Assembly (NCBI GenBank): GCA_964454685.1
Contig: CAYVTZ010000014.1
Coordinates: forward strand, 1 to 64,000
DNA: 64,000 nucleotides
From: CAYVTZ01 sp964454685
Lineage (GTDB): Bacteria > Bacillota > Clostridia > Christensenellales > Christensenellaceae
Reading direction: 5' to 3'
Made by a program: the position numbers and the translations under genes. Positions 51,055 to 58,481 of this stretch are shown one piece after another. The notes under the pieces were generated by a model. That model did not search any database. It was not told where the DNA came from and worked only from the letters and a program-made list of their open reading frames with translations. Every line of letters begins with the position of its first letter. The first letter of the stretch is position 1.

Positions 51055-51879
51055 ATGAGGAAATATTTATTTCCGATTTTGATGTGGGTGATCTTTGAAA
51101 GCGTCGCCGTGGTATTATGGTTGACGCTGGATAATCTCTTTTATCTGTTTAATTTTACATATATTGGAAGCTGCCTTGCCATTGGCATTGCGCTTTACAT
51201 CAGAAAAGTTAAGTTTGCGCGCAACATTGTACAGTTTGCGGTCGGATTGTATATGCTGGTATATCTGGGAATCCTTTCGCGAGAAAACATGCAGATTGAG
51301 GGATTTTGGTATTATCTGTTTTTAGGCGTGTTTGAAGCGGCGGTAATCCACTACGCGGTTGCGAAAATATTTGGGCCATTACTGTTTGGGCGGGGCTGGT
51401 GCGGATATGCCTGTTGGACGGCAATGATCTTGGATTTGCTGCCTTATAAAACGCCGGAAAAGCCACGCAAGAACATTGGCTTTATCCGATATATTGTATT
51501 TATTGTGGCGTTATTGTTTGTCGGCGCGCTGTTTTTATTGGGTGTTCGCGATTTACCGTCCATTCTGTTTTGGAACTTTTTGATCGGGAATGCGCTGTAT
51601 TACGCGGTGGGTATTGCACTTGCCTTTGCGTTGCGGGATAATCGCGCATTTTGCAAATATGTGTGTCCTATCACTGTGTTTTTGAAGCCCATGAGCTATT
51701 TTTCGTTGTTGCGCATCAAAAATGATACGAGCAAATGCGTGGAGTGCGGCAAATGCAAAAAAGTGTGCCCTATGGAAGTAGAGATGACGGACAACTCCCG
51801 CAAGCGAAAAAATGGCACGGAATGTATTTTGTGTTTTCAGTGTCTGGAAGAATGTCCGGCCAAATCGCTGCATACGTGA
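51055..51879 (+). CDS. NapH/CcoG-like membrane protein with two 4Fe-4S motifs
   Basis: A 274-residue membrane protein with about six helices. It carries cysteine pairs at helix ends (GRGWCGYACW, CKYVCPITVF), as in NapH/CcoG-type quinol or copper electron-transfer proteins. A C-terminal ferredoxin has two cluster motifs: CVECGKCKKVCP and CILCFQCLEECP. Electron transfer between the membrane and a soluble partner is likely; the physiological partner is not indicated. It lies between rsgA and rpe, genes that are usually adjacent in Bacillota, so it is an insertion in the canonical order. A G-rich Shine-Dalgarno (GGGGCGGGGCAGG) precedes the ATG. Confidence 0.8.
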   Translation: MRKYLFPILMWVIFESVAVVLWLTLDNLFYLFNFTYIGSCLAIGIALYIRKVKFARNIVQFAVGLYMLVYLGILSRENMQIEGFWYYLFLGVFEAAVIHYAVAKIFGPLLFGRGWCGYACWTAMILDLLPYKTPEKPRKNIGFIRYIVFIVALLFVGALFLLGVRDLPSILFWNFLIGNALYYAVGIALAFALRDNRAFCKYVCPITVFLKPMSYFSLLRIKNDTSKCVECGKCKKVCPMEVEMTDNSRKRKNGTECILCFQCLEECPAKSLHT

Positions 51880-51913
51880 GGGACATAAATGTGTTTTGTG
51901 GAGCAGGGAAACA

Positions 51914-51922
51914 TGATATAAT
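51914..51922 (+). promoter_or_regulatory. Extended -10 promoter of rpe-thiN
   Basis: TGATATAAT: TG at 51914-51915 and TATAAT at 51917-51922, with only a T-rich -35 region. rpe starts 35 bases downstream. Confidence 0.55.
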
Positions 51923-51956
51923 AAAATAAAATTGTATGAATAAAGGAGAAAGCGAT

Positions 51957-52613
51957 ATGAGTATCAAAATTGCACCTTCGATTTTATCGGCGGATTTTGC
52001 GAACATGGAGCGCGATGTGAAGCGCATTGAGCAGGCAGGTGCGGACTACATTCATTGCGATGTAATGGACGGCGTTTTTGTGCCGAACCTGACATTCGGA
52101 TTTCAGATGATTGCGGATATCAAAAAGTTTGCAACCATTCCGCTGGATGTGCACTTGATGATAGAGCAGCCGGAACGGTATATTGAGCGGTTTGCACAGG
52201 CGGGTTCTGACCTCATTTCCATCCACGTGGAGGCAACTGCGCATGTGCAGCGCGTACTCAAGCAAATTGCGGGGTGCGGCAAGATGCCTGCGGTGGTGCT
52301 CAACCCAGCAACGCCGCTGGAGACCATCAAATATGTGCTGGATGATGTGGACATGGTGTTGCTGATGTCCGTAAACCCCGGCTATGGCGGACAGGGATTT
52401 ATTCCCGCGGTGCTGCAAAAGATCAAAGACCTAAAGGCGATGATTGCCGCGCACGGCAAGGACATCATGATTGAGGTGGACGGCGGTGTGACCTTTGATA
52501 ATTGCCGGGAGCTGGCGGAAGCAGGAACGGACATCTTTGTGGCAGGCAATACCGTGTTTTCCAGCGACGATTACGCAAAGGCAATCCGCAGTTTGAAAGG
52601 AGAAAGCGTATGA
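51957..52613 (+). CDS. rpe: Ribulose-phosphate 3-epimerase
   Basis: A 218-residue TIM-barrel enzyme of the pentose phosphate pathway. Signatures are IAPSILSADFANM, HCDVMDGVFVPNLTFG (metal ligands), DVHLMI, MSVNPGYGGQGF and EVDGGV. AAAGGAG lies before the ATG at 51957; the frame opens at 51936. It overlaps thiN by 4 bases. Confidence 0.96.
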   Translation: MSIKIAPSILSADFANMERDVKRIEQAGADYIHCDVMDGVFVPNLTFGFQMIADIKKFATIPLDVHLMIEQPERYIERFAQAGSDLISIHVEATAHVQRVLKQIAGCGKMPAVVLNPATPLETIKYVLDDVDMVLLMSVNPGYGGQGFIPAVLQKIKDLKAMIAAHGKDIMIEVDGGVTFDNCRELAEAGTDIFVAGNTVFSSDDYAKAIRSLKGESV

Positions 52614-53233
52614 GGGCATTGTTGGTTTTGGCGGGGGATTCGCCCGACCGTCATTTGTTGATGCAGGAGTACACGAATGCCGACTTGCGTATTGCAGTGG
52701 ACGGCGGGTTGGAAGATTTCTCGCAGTTGGAGTTGAAACCGGATGTGATTGTGGGTGATTTGGACTCGGTACGCGCCGGTCTGGTGGAGCAATATGATGT
52801 GCCACTACTGCAAGCGCAGGCGGAAAAGAACGAAACGGACAGCATGCTTGCGCTGGATTACGCGATCGAGCAGGGCGCAACCGAAGTGGTGATGCTGGGT
52901 GCGCTGGGGGATCGGATGGATCATGCGGTATCCAATCTGCTGATGCTGCGTCGGGCATATGGGAAAAACGTTCAGATGGAGCTGAAGGACGAGCGACAGA
53001 CGATCATGCTCAAAAATGGTGATTTTGAGATTCACGCGCCGCAGGGCACGACGGTTTCGCTGATTCCGGCGCGAGATCAGGCGACCGTGACGGAGTCGTG
53101 GATATACTATCCGTTGGAACGTCTGAACTTGCACTGTGATGAGGGCAGGGGTGTAAGCAACACCATGCTTTCGGAGGTGGCGCAGATCAGTACGGATGAT
53201 TTTTTGTGGGTGTTTCTATCGCAGCGGGTGTGA
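52610..53233 (+). CDS. thiN: Thiamine pyrophosphokinase
   Basis: A 207-residue kinase that converts thiamine to thiamine diphosphate with ATP. Motifs are IAVDGGLEDF, VIVGDLDSV, EKNETDSMLALDYA and GALGDRMDHAVSNL. AAGGAG lies about 6 bases before the ATG at 52610. The rpe-thiN pairing after rsgA is conserved in the phylum. A terminator follows at 53251-53290. Confidence 0.94.
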   Translation: MRALLVLAGDSPDRHLLMQEYTNADLRIAVDGGLEDFSQLELKPDVIVGDLDSVRAGLVEQYDVPLLQAQAEKNETDSMLALDYAIEQGATEVVMLGALGDRMDHAVSNLLMLRRAYGKNVQMELKDERQTIMLKNGDFEIHAPQGTTVSLIPARDQATVTESWIYYPLERLNLHCDEGRGVSNTMLSEVAQISTDDFLWVFLSQRV

Positions 53234-53250
53234 GGCGTTGAAGTGTTGGA

Positions 53251-53290
53251 CGGGATTTGGTGGCTTGTGATCGCTGAATCTCGTTTTTTT
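53251..53290 (+). terminator. Terminator after thiN
   Basis: CGGGATT (53251-53257) pairs with AATCTCG (53277-53283), 7 base pairs with one G-U, followed directly by T7 (53284-53290). Confidence 0.65.
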
Positions 53291-53361
53291 ATTGTCCGAA
53301 ATGGAGCGGTGCATACGAATATAAGGATAGAGCGCTCAATTTGGACAAAGGAGCAAAACGC

Positions 53362-54012
53362 ATGGCAAGACAATGCAAAAGTATAGATGTGCTGCCCTTT
53401 GTGGGTGAAAGCAGAACTTGGATTTCGGAGTATCGGTGCGAAAAAGTGGGGAAAGAAAAGCAGAATGACATTTTAATATTACTGCACACCAGTCCGCAGC
53501 GTGGTCTGGCACGGATGATTGAAGTATACAGCGGTTATGTTTGCGCGATTGTAAAGCAAAAGATGCCGCAAGCATCGCTTCAAGATGTGGAGGAGTGCGC
53601 AAGTGACGTGTTTTATGCGGTTTATCAGAGCAGGGAGTGCATTGACGAAAGAAAAGGATCGCTGAAGGCGTTCCTTTGTACGGTGGCGAAGCGCAAAGCG
53701 ATTGATTGTTTGCGAAAAAATGCGCGGCATGCGCATGAATCCTGGCGAGAGGACTATGACAGTTTGCAAGCGACGGACCATGTGCAAAATGCGGTTGAAG
53801 AGAACGAGCAAAAAAATGCGCTCGTTCGCGCGATTGGACTGCTGGGAGAAGTGGACGCACAAATTGTGACGCGCAGATATTACTTTGGTCAGAGCATCAA
53901 GGAGATTGCCGCAGCACTCTGTATGAATGAAAATGCAGTCAGCAAACGCAATGCCCGCGCAATGCAAAAGCTAGGGCAAATTTTGGAACGGGAGGGATTT
54001 TCCTATGAATGA
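53362..54012 (+). CDS. RNA polymerase sigma-70 family factor (ECF-like)
   Basis: A 216-residue sigma factor. Region 2 lies around RMIEVYSGYVCAIVKQKMPQASLQDVEECASDVFYAVYQ and is followed by KGSLKAFLCTVAKRKAIDCLRK. Region 4 has the helix-turn-helix YYFGQSIKEIAAALCMNENAVSKRNARAMQKL. The N-terminal 45 residues before region 2 are unusual. AAAGGAG lies 8 bases before the ATG at 53362. The DUF4179 gene overlaps its last 8 bases and is probably its membrane anti-sigma factor. An ECF-type autoregulated promoter may lie in 53291-53340 (a TACGAATATAAG region), but I cannot assign it. Confidence 0.87.
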   Translation: MARQCKSIDVLPFVGESRTWISEYRCEKVGKEKQNDILILLHTSPQRGLARMIEVYSGYVCAIVKQKMPQASLQDVEECASDVFYAVYQSRECIDERKGSLKAFLCTVAKRKAIDCLRKNARHAHESWREDYDSLQATDHVQNAVEENEQKNALVRAIGLLGEVDAQIVTRRYYFGQSIKEIAAALCMNENAVSKRNARAMQKLGQILEREGFSYE

Positions 54013-55579
54013 ACAAAAATTGATGAATCTATTGGATTCTTTAAACGTGGAACAAACAACTCGGTTACTCAAAGGAGTGGAAATTGCTTCCGATCCAGTG
54101 ACCAGCAAACGCTTGGTGCGGCGCACCGCAAAGAGAACGGGAGAAAAGTCAAAGCGCCAGTTTAAGGTGCTGATCCCTGTGGCGGTATGCGCGTGTGCCT
54201 GCGCGATCCTGTTTGCGGGATTCCCGGAAACGGCGGAGGCGATTTGGAACTTTTTTACCATGAGACCCTCAGTGGAATCGTATTTGGAAACGCCAAAGGG
54301 GCAGCGACCGGAGATTCCCGAACTGGAAGCCGCCATACATCAGCCGACCGCAGCGCCGGACGCGAATGTGATGGTGAAGATCGGCTCGGAAATGGAAGGG
54401 TGGGAGGAAATCGGAACTTGGCGCAGCGACAATGGGGTTGCTCCGCTGGATGAAAATGCGTATGCATGGCTGCGCGAAGTAAAACCAGAGATCAAGGAAG
54501 TGCTGTATGATGCGGGGAATATGCTGCTGGTGTCCGGCGTTTTACACACGAACAATCCCTTGCCGTTTTATGATATTCCAAGCAACGGCGGGCAGGCGAT
54601 TGGTCTGGTGGATGCGGTGCTGGAGTATGGAGAAGGGGAAAATGCCGTCCGCATGAGCGGTGTGTGTAATATGCCGGTGGATGAAAAAGCGCGCACCTAT
54701 ACGGAGAATGGGGATGAATTGACTGTGGTGGTGAACGAGGAATATGTCCGCACCATAACCGAAGTGCCGTTTATTGCGCGCTTCCACCTTTTGACACAGT
54801 TAGATGAAAACGGCAACTTGGACACCCGTGTGCCCGAGAAAAAAACTATGCTTCCGGAGGAGATCACGCCTGCACGCATGACGGTGGAAATCAACGACTA
54901 CAGTGTAGACGACATGGCGGGGATTGGTAGAATGGCATCCATTGCCTTCGACACCACCATTGACGGCTCGAAAGCAGCGGAAGCGCCGCAGAAGGACACG
55001 GCAGAAGTCGCACCCATAGCACTCAAGGGTAACGCGATTGCAACGCTGTATTATGGCGATCCGAGGAATATGCAGGGCAGCATCACAGTACAGAATGAAG
55101 AATTATCCATGGATGGCGCAACCGTGGTCATCGACAAAGTGGAACAAGGCTTGGAGGAGATTGATGTGTGGTACACCTTAACGTTGCCGGACAGTTGGAG
55201 CGAGGAGCAATGTAAGCTGTATGCAACGGGGTGTGTGGCAAGAGCGAGCAGCCTTACATTCCGTAGCGTGCTCAATGGCGAGGAAGATGACATATATACT
55301 TCGGATGTAGAACATGCCTCGGGGCGCACTATTCAGTTTAAAATGAATGCGTGGCTGATGCCATCCACCATTGAGACATGGGAGTTGACCCCGGTGATGG
55401 AATATATGTCGGAAATCAGCACAGATCATCCGACCAACGAGGAGGAGCTGAAAAACCAAAAATGGCAGCAACTGCCGTTGGGAGGGAAAACGACCATAGA
55501 CATCTCAAAATCAAACGGATTTGGCGTGAAGACAGGCAGAACCGTGTTTGAGGACGCGCAATTCAAACTGATCGGGTAA
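54005..55579 (+). CDS. DUF4179-type membrane anti-sigma factor
   Basis: A 524-residue protein with a short cytoplasmic N-terminal region (about 1-50), one membrane helix (VLIPVAVCACACAILFAG, about 54-71) and a long extracytoplasmic, beta-rich part. The layout and the overlap with a sigma gene match DUF4179 proteins of Clostridia, which are predicted to sequester the sigma factor until an envelope signal arrives. The sensor portion is not recognisable otherwise. No zinc-binding anti-sigma (ZAS) motif is visible at the N-terminus. A terminator follows at 55606-55641. Confidence 0.75.
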   Translation: MNEQKLMNLLDSLNVEQTTRLLKGVEIASDPVTSKRLVRRTAKRTGEKSKRQFKVLIPVAVCACACAILFAGFPETAEAIWNFFTMRPSVESYLETPKGQRPEIPELEAAIHQPTAAPDANVMVKIGSEMEGWEEIGTWRSDNGVAPLDENAYAWLREVKPEIKEVLYDAGNMLLVSGVLHTNNPLPFYDIPSNGGQAIGLVDAVLEYGEGENAVRMSGVCNMPVDEKARTYTENGDELTVVVNEEYVRTITEVPFIARFHLLTQLDENGNLDTRVPEKKTMLPEEITPARMTVEINDYSVDDMAGIGRMASIAFDTTIDGSKAAEAPQKDTAEVAPIALKGNAIATLYYGDPRNMQGSITVQNEELSMDGATVVIDKVEQGLEEIDVWYTLTLPDSWSEEQCKLYATGCVARASSLTFRSVLNGEEDDIYTSDVEHASGRTIQFKMNAWLMPSTIETWELTPVMEYMSEISTDHPTNEEELKNQKWQQLPLGGKTTIDISKSNGFGVKTGRTVFEDAQFKLIG

Positions 55580-55605
55580 CTGAACTGTAAATGTCATAGA
55601 ATCGG

Positions 55606-55641
55606 GCATCCGCCTTTTGGGAAAGGGGCGGGTGCTCTTTT
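55606..55641 (+). terminator. Terminator after the anti-sigma gene
   Basis: GCATCCGCC (55606-55614) pairs with GGCGGGTGC (55627-55635), 9 base pairs with one G-U, followed by TC and TTTT. Confidence 0.7.
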
Positions 55642-55661
55642 GCGAATATAGATTTTGCGAC

Positions 55662-55696
55662 AAAAAAAAGACTGTCACAACTAAATTGTCACAGCC
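55662..55696 (-). terminator. rpmB terminator
   Basis: On the minus strand GGCTGTGACAA pairs with TTGTGACAGTC, 11 positions with one G-G mismatch and a G-U, around a TTTAG loop. It runs into T8 (A-run at 55662-55669 on the plus strand). Confidence 0.75.
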
Positions 55697-55714
55697 TGTT
55701 TTCATATCTGCATT

Positions 55715-55906
55715 TTAGACGTAACGCTCGACTTTGCCAGAACGCAAGCAACGTGTGCAAACGTACTTTCTGACCGGTGTGCCGCCTTCCAATACTCTAA
55801 CTCTCTGTACATTCGGAGCCCAAATTCTTCTGGATGTTCTGTGCGAGTGGCTGACTTTGTTACCAGACATAACCCCTTTGGAACATACCTCACAGTATTT
55901 TGCCAT
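55715..55906 (-). CDS. rpmB: Large ribosomal subunit protein bL28
   Basis: A 63-residue L28 beginning MAKYCEVCSKGVMSGNKVSHSHRTSRR. Zinc-binding cysteine pairs CEVC and CTRC mark the zinc-containing (C+) form. AGGAGGTG lies upstream of the ATG at 55906. It is divergent from asp23-fakA-recG, the standard order in Bacillota. It has its own promoter and terminator. Confidence 0.96.
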   Translation of the reverse strand: MAKYCEVCSKGVMSGNKVSHSHRTSRRIWAPNVQRVRVLEGGTPVRKYVCTRCLRSGKVERYV

Positions 55907-55949
55907 GCTTTCTACACCTCCTCTTCGTGTACAGTATCAAACAGCATTT

Positions 55950-55978
55950 AGTTTATCATTATTTTGGCATGAATGCAA
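55950..55978 (-). promoter_or_regulatory. rpmB promoter
   Basis: On the minus strand TTGCAT (55978-55973), 17 bases, TAAACT (55955-55950). The -35 is within AAAACGCTTGCATT (55985-55972), identical to the block at the rpsT promoter. Confidence 0.6.
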
Positions 55979-56015
55979 GCGTTTTCGGATTTTTTTTTGA
56001 ACAAATTATGATTTG

Positions 56016-56044
56016 TTGTGTTTTCTTATTATATGGTATATAAT
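56016..56044 (+). promoter_or_regulatory. Promoter of asp23-fakA
   Basis: TTGTGT (56016-56021), 17 bases, TATAAT (56039-56044). It is followed by a leader of about 120 bases before the Asp23-family gene. Confidence 0.65.
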
Positions 56045-56173
56045 ATCTACTGGACACGAGCACTGTTTTGAAATCTGCCGTCGTGGCAGAGGCAGCGCGG
56101 TGCATTGTGAGAAAAAAGCGGCGCTGAGCGCATCATCTAAACTATAAAACCACAACAAACAGGAGGTTATGAT

Positions 56174-56530
56174 ATGAGCGCAATTTTGAAGAACGATATG
56201 GGGAAGATTATCTTTGCCGACAGCTATCTGACTGCGATTGTTGGCACGAGCGCTTCGGAATGCTACGGGATCGTGGGAATGTCGGACCGTAACGTTGGCA
56301 CCAGCATACTTAACGCGTTTAAGAATGACAGCGGGGTTTCCAAAGGAGTGCGCGTCATTACAGACGAAACCGAGAATGTGAAGATTGAGCTGTATGTCAC
56401 GGTACGCTACGGCGTGACGCTGTCTACCGTTGCGGAGAATATTATTGACAAGGTCAAATATTCTGTGGAGAAGGAAACAGGCTTGAATGTGGAGCATGTG
56501 AACATCGTTGTGCAAGGGATTGAGGTCTGA
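56174..56530 (+). CDS. Asp23/Gls24 family envelope stress protein
   Basis: A 118-residue Asp23/Gls24 (DUF322) protein of the small YloU type. Pattern IIFADSYLTAIVGTSASECYGIVGM and DETENVKIELYVTVRYGVTLSTVAENIIDKVKYSVEKETGLNVEHVNIVVQGIEV. YloU-type proteins precede the fatty acid kinase FakA in Bacillota. AGGAGG lies 7 bases before the ATG. Confidence 0.92.
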   Translation: MSAILKNDMGKIIFADSYLTAIVGTSASECYGIVGMSDRNVGTSILNAFKNDSGVSKGVRVITDETENVKIELYVTVRYGVTLSTVAENIIDKVKYSVEKETGLNVEHVNIVVQGIEV

Positions 56531-56544
56531 GGGGGTCTAGTCGG

Positions 56545-58176
56545 TTGAACAATCAGATTACAGGTCGCCAGCTGCGGGAGATGATCCTTGCGGCTGCGGC
56601 TGTTTTGGAGCAGAATAAACAGACATTGGACGAGCTCAATGTATTTCCGGTGCCGGATGGCGATACGGGAACCAATATGTCCTTGACTATGGTTTCTGCT
56701 GCAAGGGAAGTGGCGCAATTACAGACGGAGGACGGCGCGGAGGTTGTAAAGGCATTAAGTCTGGGTGCGCTCAAAGGTGCAAGAGGAAATTCGGGTGTCA
56801 TTCTTTCGCAGATTTTTGCGGGGTTTGCCGAGTCCATCATCAAATCCGATGGAAATGTGGATGCAATCGCGGTGGCGCAGGCATGGCGCAGCGGAGTGCA
56901 AAAGGCGTACAAGGCAGTGATGAAGCCCAAAGAGGGCACCATACTCACGGTGGCGACCAGTATCGCGGACGCCGCGGAAAAATATGCCCAGCGTGATTCT
57001 GACATTCAAAAGCAACTGGAATATGTGGTGGCCGAAGCGGAAAAAACGCTGAAGCAGACGCCGGACATGCTCCCTGTTTTAAAGGAAGCGGGCGTGGTGG
57101 ATGCGGGTGGCGCGGGTTTGGTTGCCATTCTGCTTGGATTTCAAGCTGCGCTGGATGGTCGAGAGCTGGATACGGCATCTTTAACGGACGGCATGCAGCC
57201 GCTGACGGAATGGGCGGCAACGGAAGAAAGCAATACCGAGATTCTTTATGCCTATTGTACAGAGTTTTTCATCAAAAACATTTCGCCGGATGTGCGGGAG
57301 CGGGACGTAAACACCTTCCGCCGCAACCTAATGAAGATTGGCGATTGCGTGCTGGTGGTGGGCGATTTAAAACTGATCAAGACGCACGTGCACACCAACG
57401 AACCCGGTCTTGCGCTGCAATATGCGCAGTTGCTGGGAGAACTGAGCCAGATCAAGATTGATAACATGCGTGAGCAGCATCGGGAATTACCGGATGTTCC
57501 GGAAACGGATGTGGAGAAAGCTGAGCTTGCCGTCATTACGGTGGTGGCAGGAGAAGGCATCAAAGATGTGTTCCGAGATTGCCAGATCAACCATTTTGTT
57601 TCGGGCGGTCAATCCATGAATCCGTCCACGCAGGATATTCTGCATGCGATCAGAGAGGCAAACGCAAAGAATATTATTATATTACCCAACAACAAAAATA
57701 TTGTGCTGGCGGCTGAGCAGGCGGCAGATTTGTGCCCGGAGAATGTGGCGGTCATCCGCTCTACATCGTTCCCGCAGGGCATTTCCGCAGCGATCGCGTA
57801 TGATCCGGATGCGGAAATGGAAACCAATGTGCAGCGGATGCGCGCGGCGATTGAAACGGTGCGGACGGGCTGCATGACAACAGCGGTGCGTGATACCAAA
57901 ATTGAGGGTATGGGCATTGCAAAGGGCGAGTTGCTGGGCATTGCGGAAAACAAAATTGTGGCGAGCGGCAGTGACGAAGGCTCGGTATTCCTTGGCATGA
58001 TGGACAAGCTGGTGGGCGAGGATTCTGAATTGATTACCTTATACTATGGTGAGGATGCGAGCGAACAGCAAGCGAATGTGTTGCAGGAATTGCTGGGCAA
58101 GCATTATCCGGCATGTGATGTGGATGTGCATTTCGGCGGACAGCCGGTATACCCGTACATTGTATCCGTGGAGTAA
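56545..58176 (+). CDS. fakA: DAK2-domain fatty acid kinase FakA/YloV
   Basis: A 543-residue DhaL/DAK2-domain kinase that phosphorylates FakB-bound fatty acids for phospholipid synthesis. The N-terminal ATP site is LNVFPVPDGDTGTNMSLTM with GARGNSGVILSQIFAG and DAGGAGLVAILLGF. The C-terminal DegV-like domain binds FakB. The start is a TTG at 56545, preceded by GAGGGGGTC, with no ATG available before the conserved region. The stop is followed by the repeat element at 58196-58443. Confidence 0.92.
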   Translation: MNNQITGRQLREMILAAAAVLEQNKQTLDELNVFPVPDGDTGTNMSLTMVSAAREVAQLQTEDGAEVVKALSLGALKGARGNSGVILSQIFAGFAESIIKSDGNVDAIAVAQAWRSGVQKAYKAVMKPKEGTILTVATSIADAAEKYAQRDSDIQKQLEYVVAEAEKTLKQTPDMLPVLKEAGVVDAGGAGLVAILLGFQAALDGRELDTASLTDGMQPLTEWAATEESNTEILYAYCTEFFIKNISPDVRERDVNTFRRNLMKIGDCVLVVGDLKLIKTHVHTNEPGLALQYAQLLGELSQIKIDNMREQHRELPDVPETDVEKAELAVITVVAGEGIKDVFRDCQINHFVSGGQSMNPSTQDILHAIREANAKNIIILPNNKNIVLAAEQAADLCPENVAVIRSTSFPQGISAAIAYDPDAEMETNVQRMRAAIETVRTGCMTTAVRDTKIEGMGIAKGELLGIAENKIVASGSDEGSVFLGMMDKLVGEDSELITLYYGEDASEQQANVLQELLGKHYPACDVDVHFGGQPVYPYIVSVE

Positions 58177-58191
58177 GCGGCGGAGGTGAAC

Positions 58192-58209
58192 ATGGAATTG
58201 CACAAGTGA
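58192..58209 (+). CDS. Five-codon minicistron at the element boundary
   Basis: After GGAGG (58182-58186) an ATG at 58192 reads M-E-L-H-K and stops at TGA (58207-58209). The last codons come from the repeat. It may be the remnant of an older start site for the downstream gene, or a chance leader peptide. It is recorded because its Shine-Dalgarno is good, not because a function is known. Confidence 0.2.
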   Translation: MELHK

Positions 58210-58443
58210 AAGCCTGTGCAATTCAGGCTGGCGATAAAGCCGCAACCGCCACTTCGCAAGCATGATATGTGCTTGCGAGGTGGCTTCCATCGTTGCCGAA
58301 ATTGCAAAAACCTCGATGAATTGTATATTCTATCTCGTCTTTTGTAATTTCTAGCGCCTTGGCTTGCATCTTTCTTACCAGCCTGGTAAGGAGCCAACAC
58401 TTCTTTAGCAGGTTTAATTGCACAAGTGAAAGCCTGTGCAATT
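58196..58443. repeat. Structured element bounded by 28-base direct repeats
   Basis: An exact 28-base sequence occurs at 58196-58223 and 58416-58443, 220 bases apart. Each copy is a hairpin: AATTGCACA and TGTGCAATT arms around a 10-base loop. Between them are a 15-base-pair inverted repeat with one G-U (58248-58262 with 58270-58284, loop TGATATG) and a nested structure (TTGGCT 58359-58364 with AGCCAA 58392-58397 around CTTACCAG 58374-58381 with CTGGTAAG 58383-58390). No convincing protein is encoded. The second repeat runs into TTTTTC and could terminate transcription. The element lies 3' of a GGAGG-ATG at 58182-58194 and 38 bases before recG. It may be a MITE-like or other small mobile repeat, or a structured RNA; the family is not identified. 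Confidence 0.6.
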
Positions 58444-58481
58444 TTTCTTATCACCGCAAAATATGATTCGAGGAGTAGGCT

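Noticed and set aside
55734..56000. 88-codon plus-strand frame opposite rpmB
   Set aside because: Antisense to a certain ribosomal protein gene and its promoter.
58223..58441. 72-codon minus-strand frame in the repeat element
   Set aside because: Its start is inside the repeat and it spans the hairpins. No family is recognised, so it is treated as an artefact unless copies elsewhere conserve the frame.
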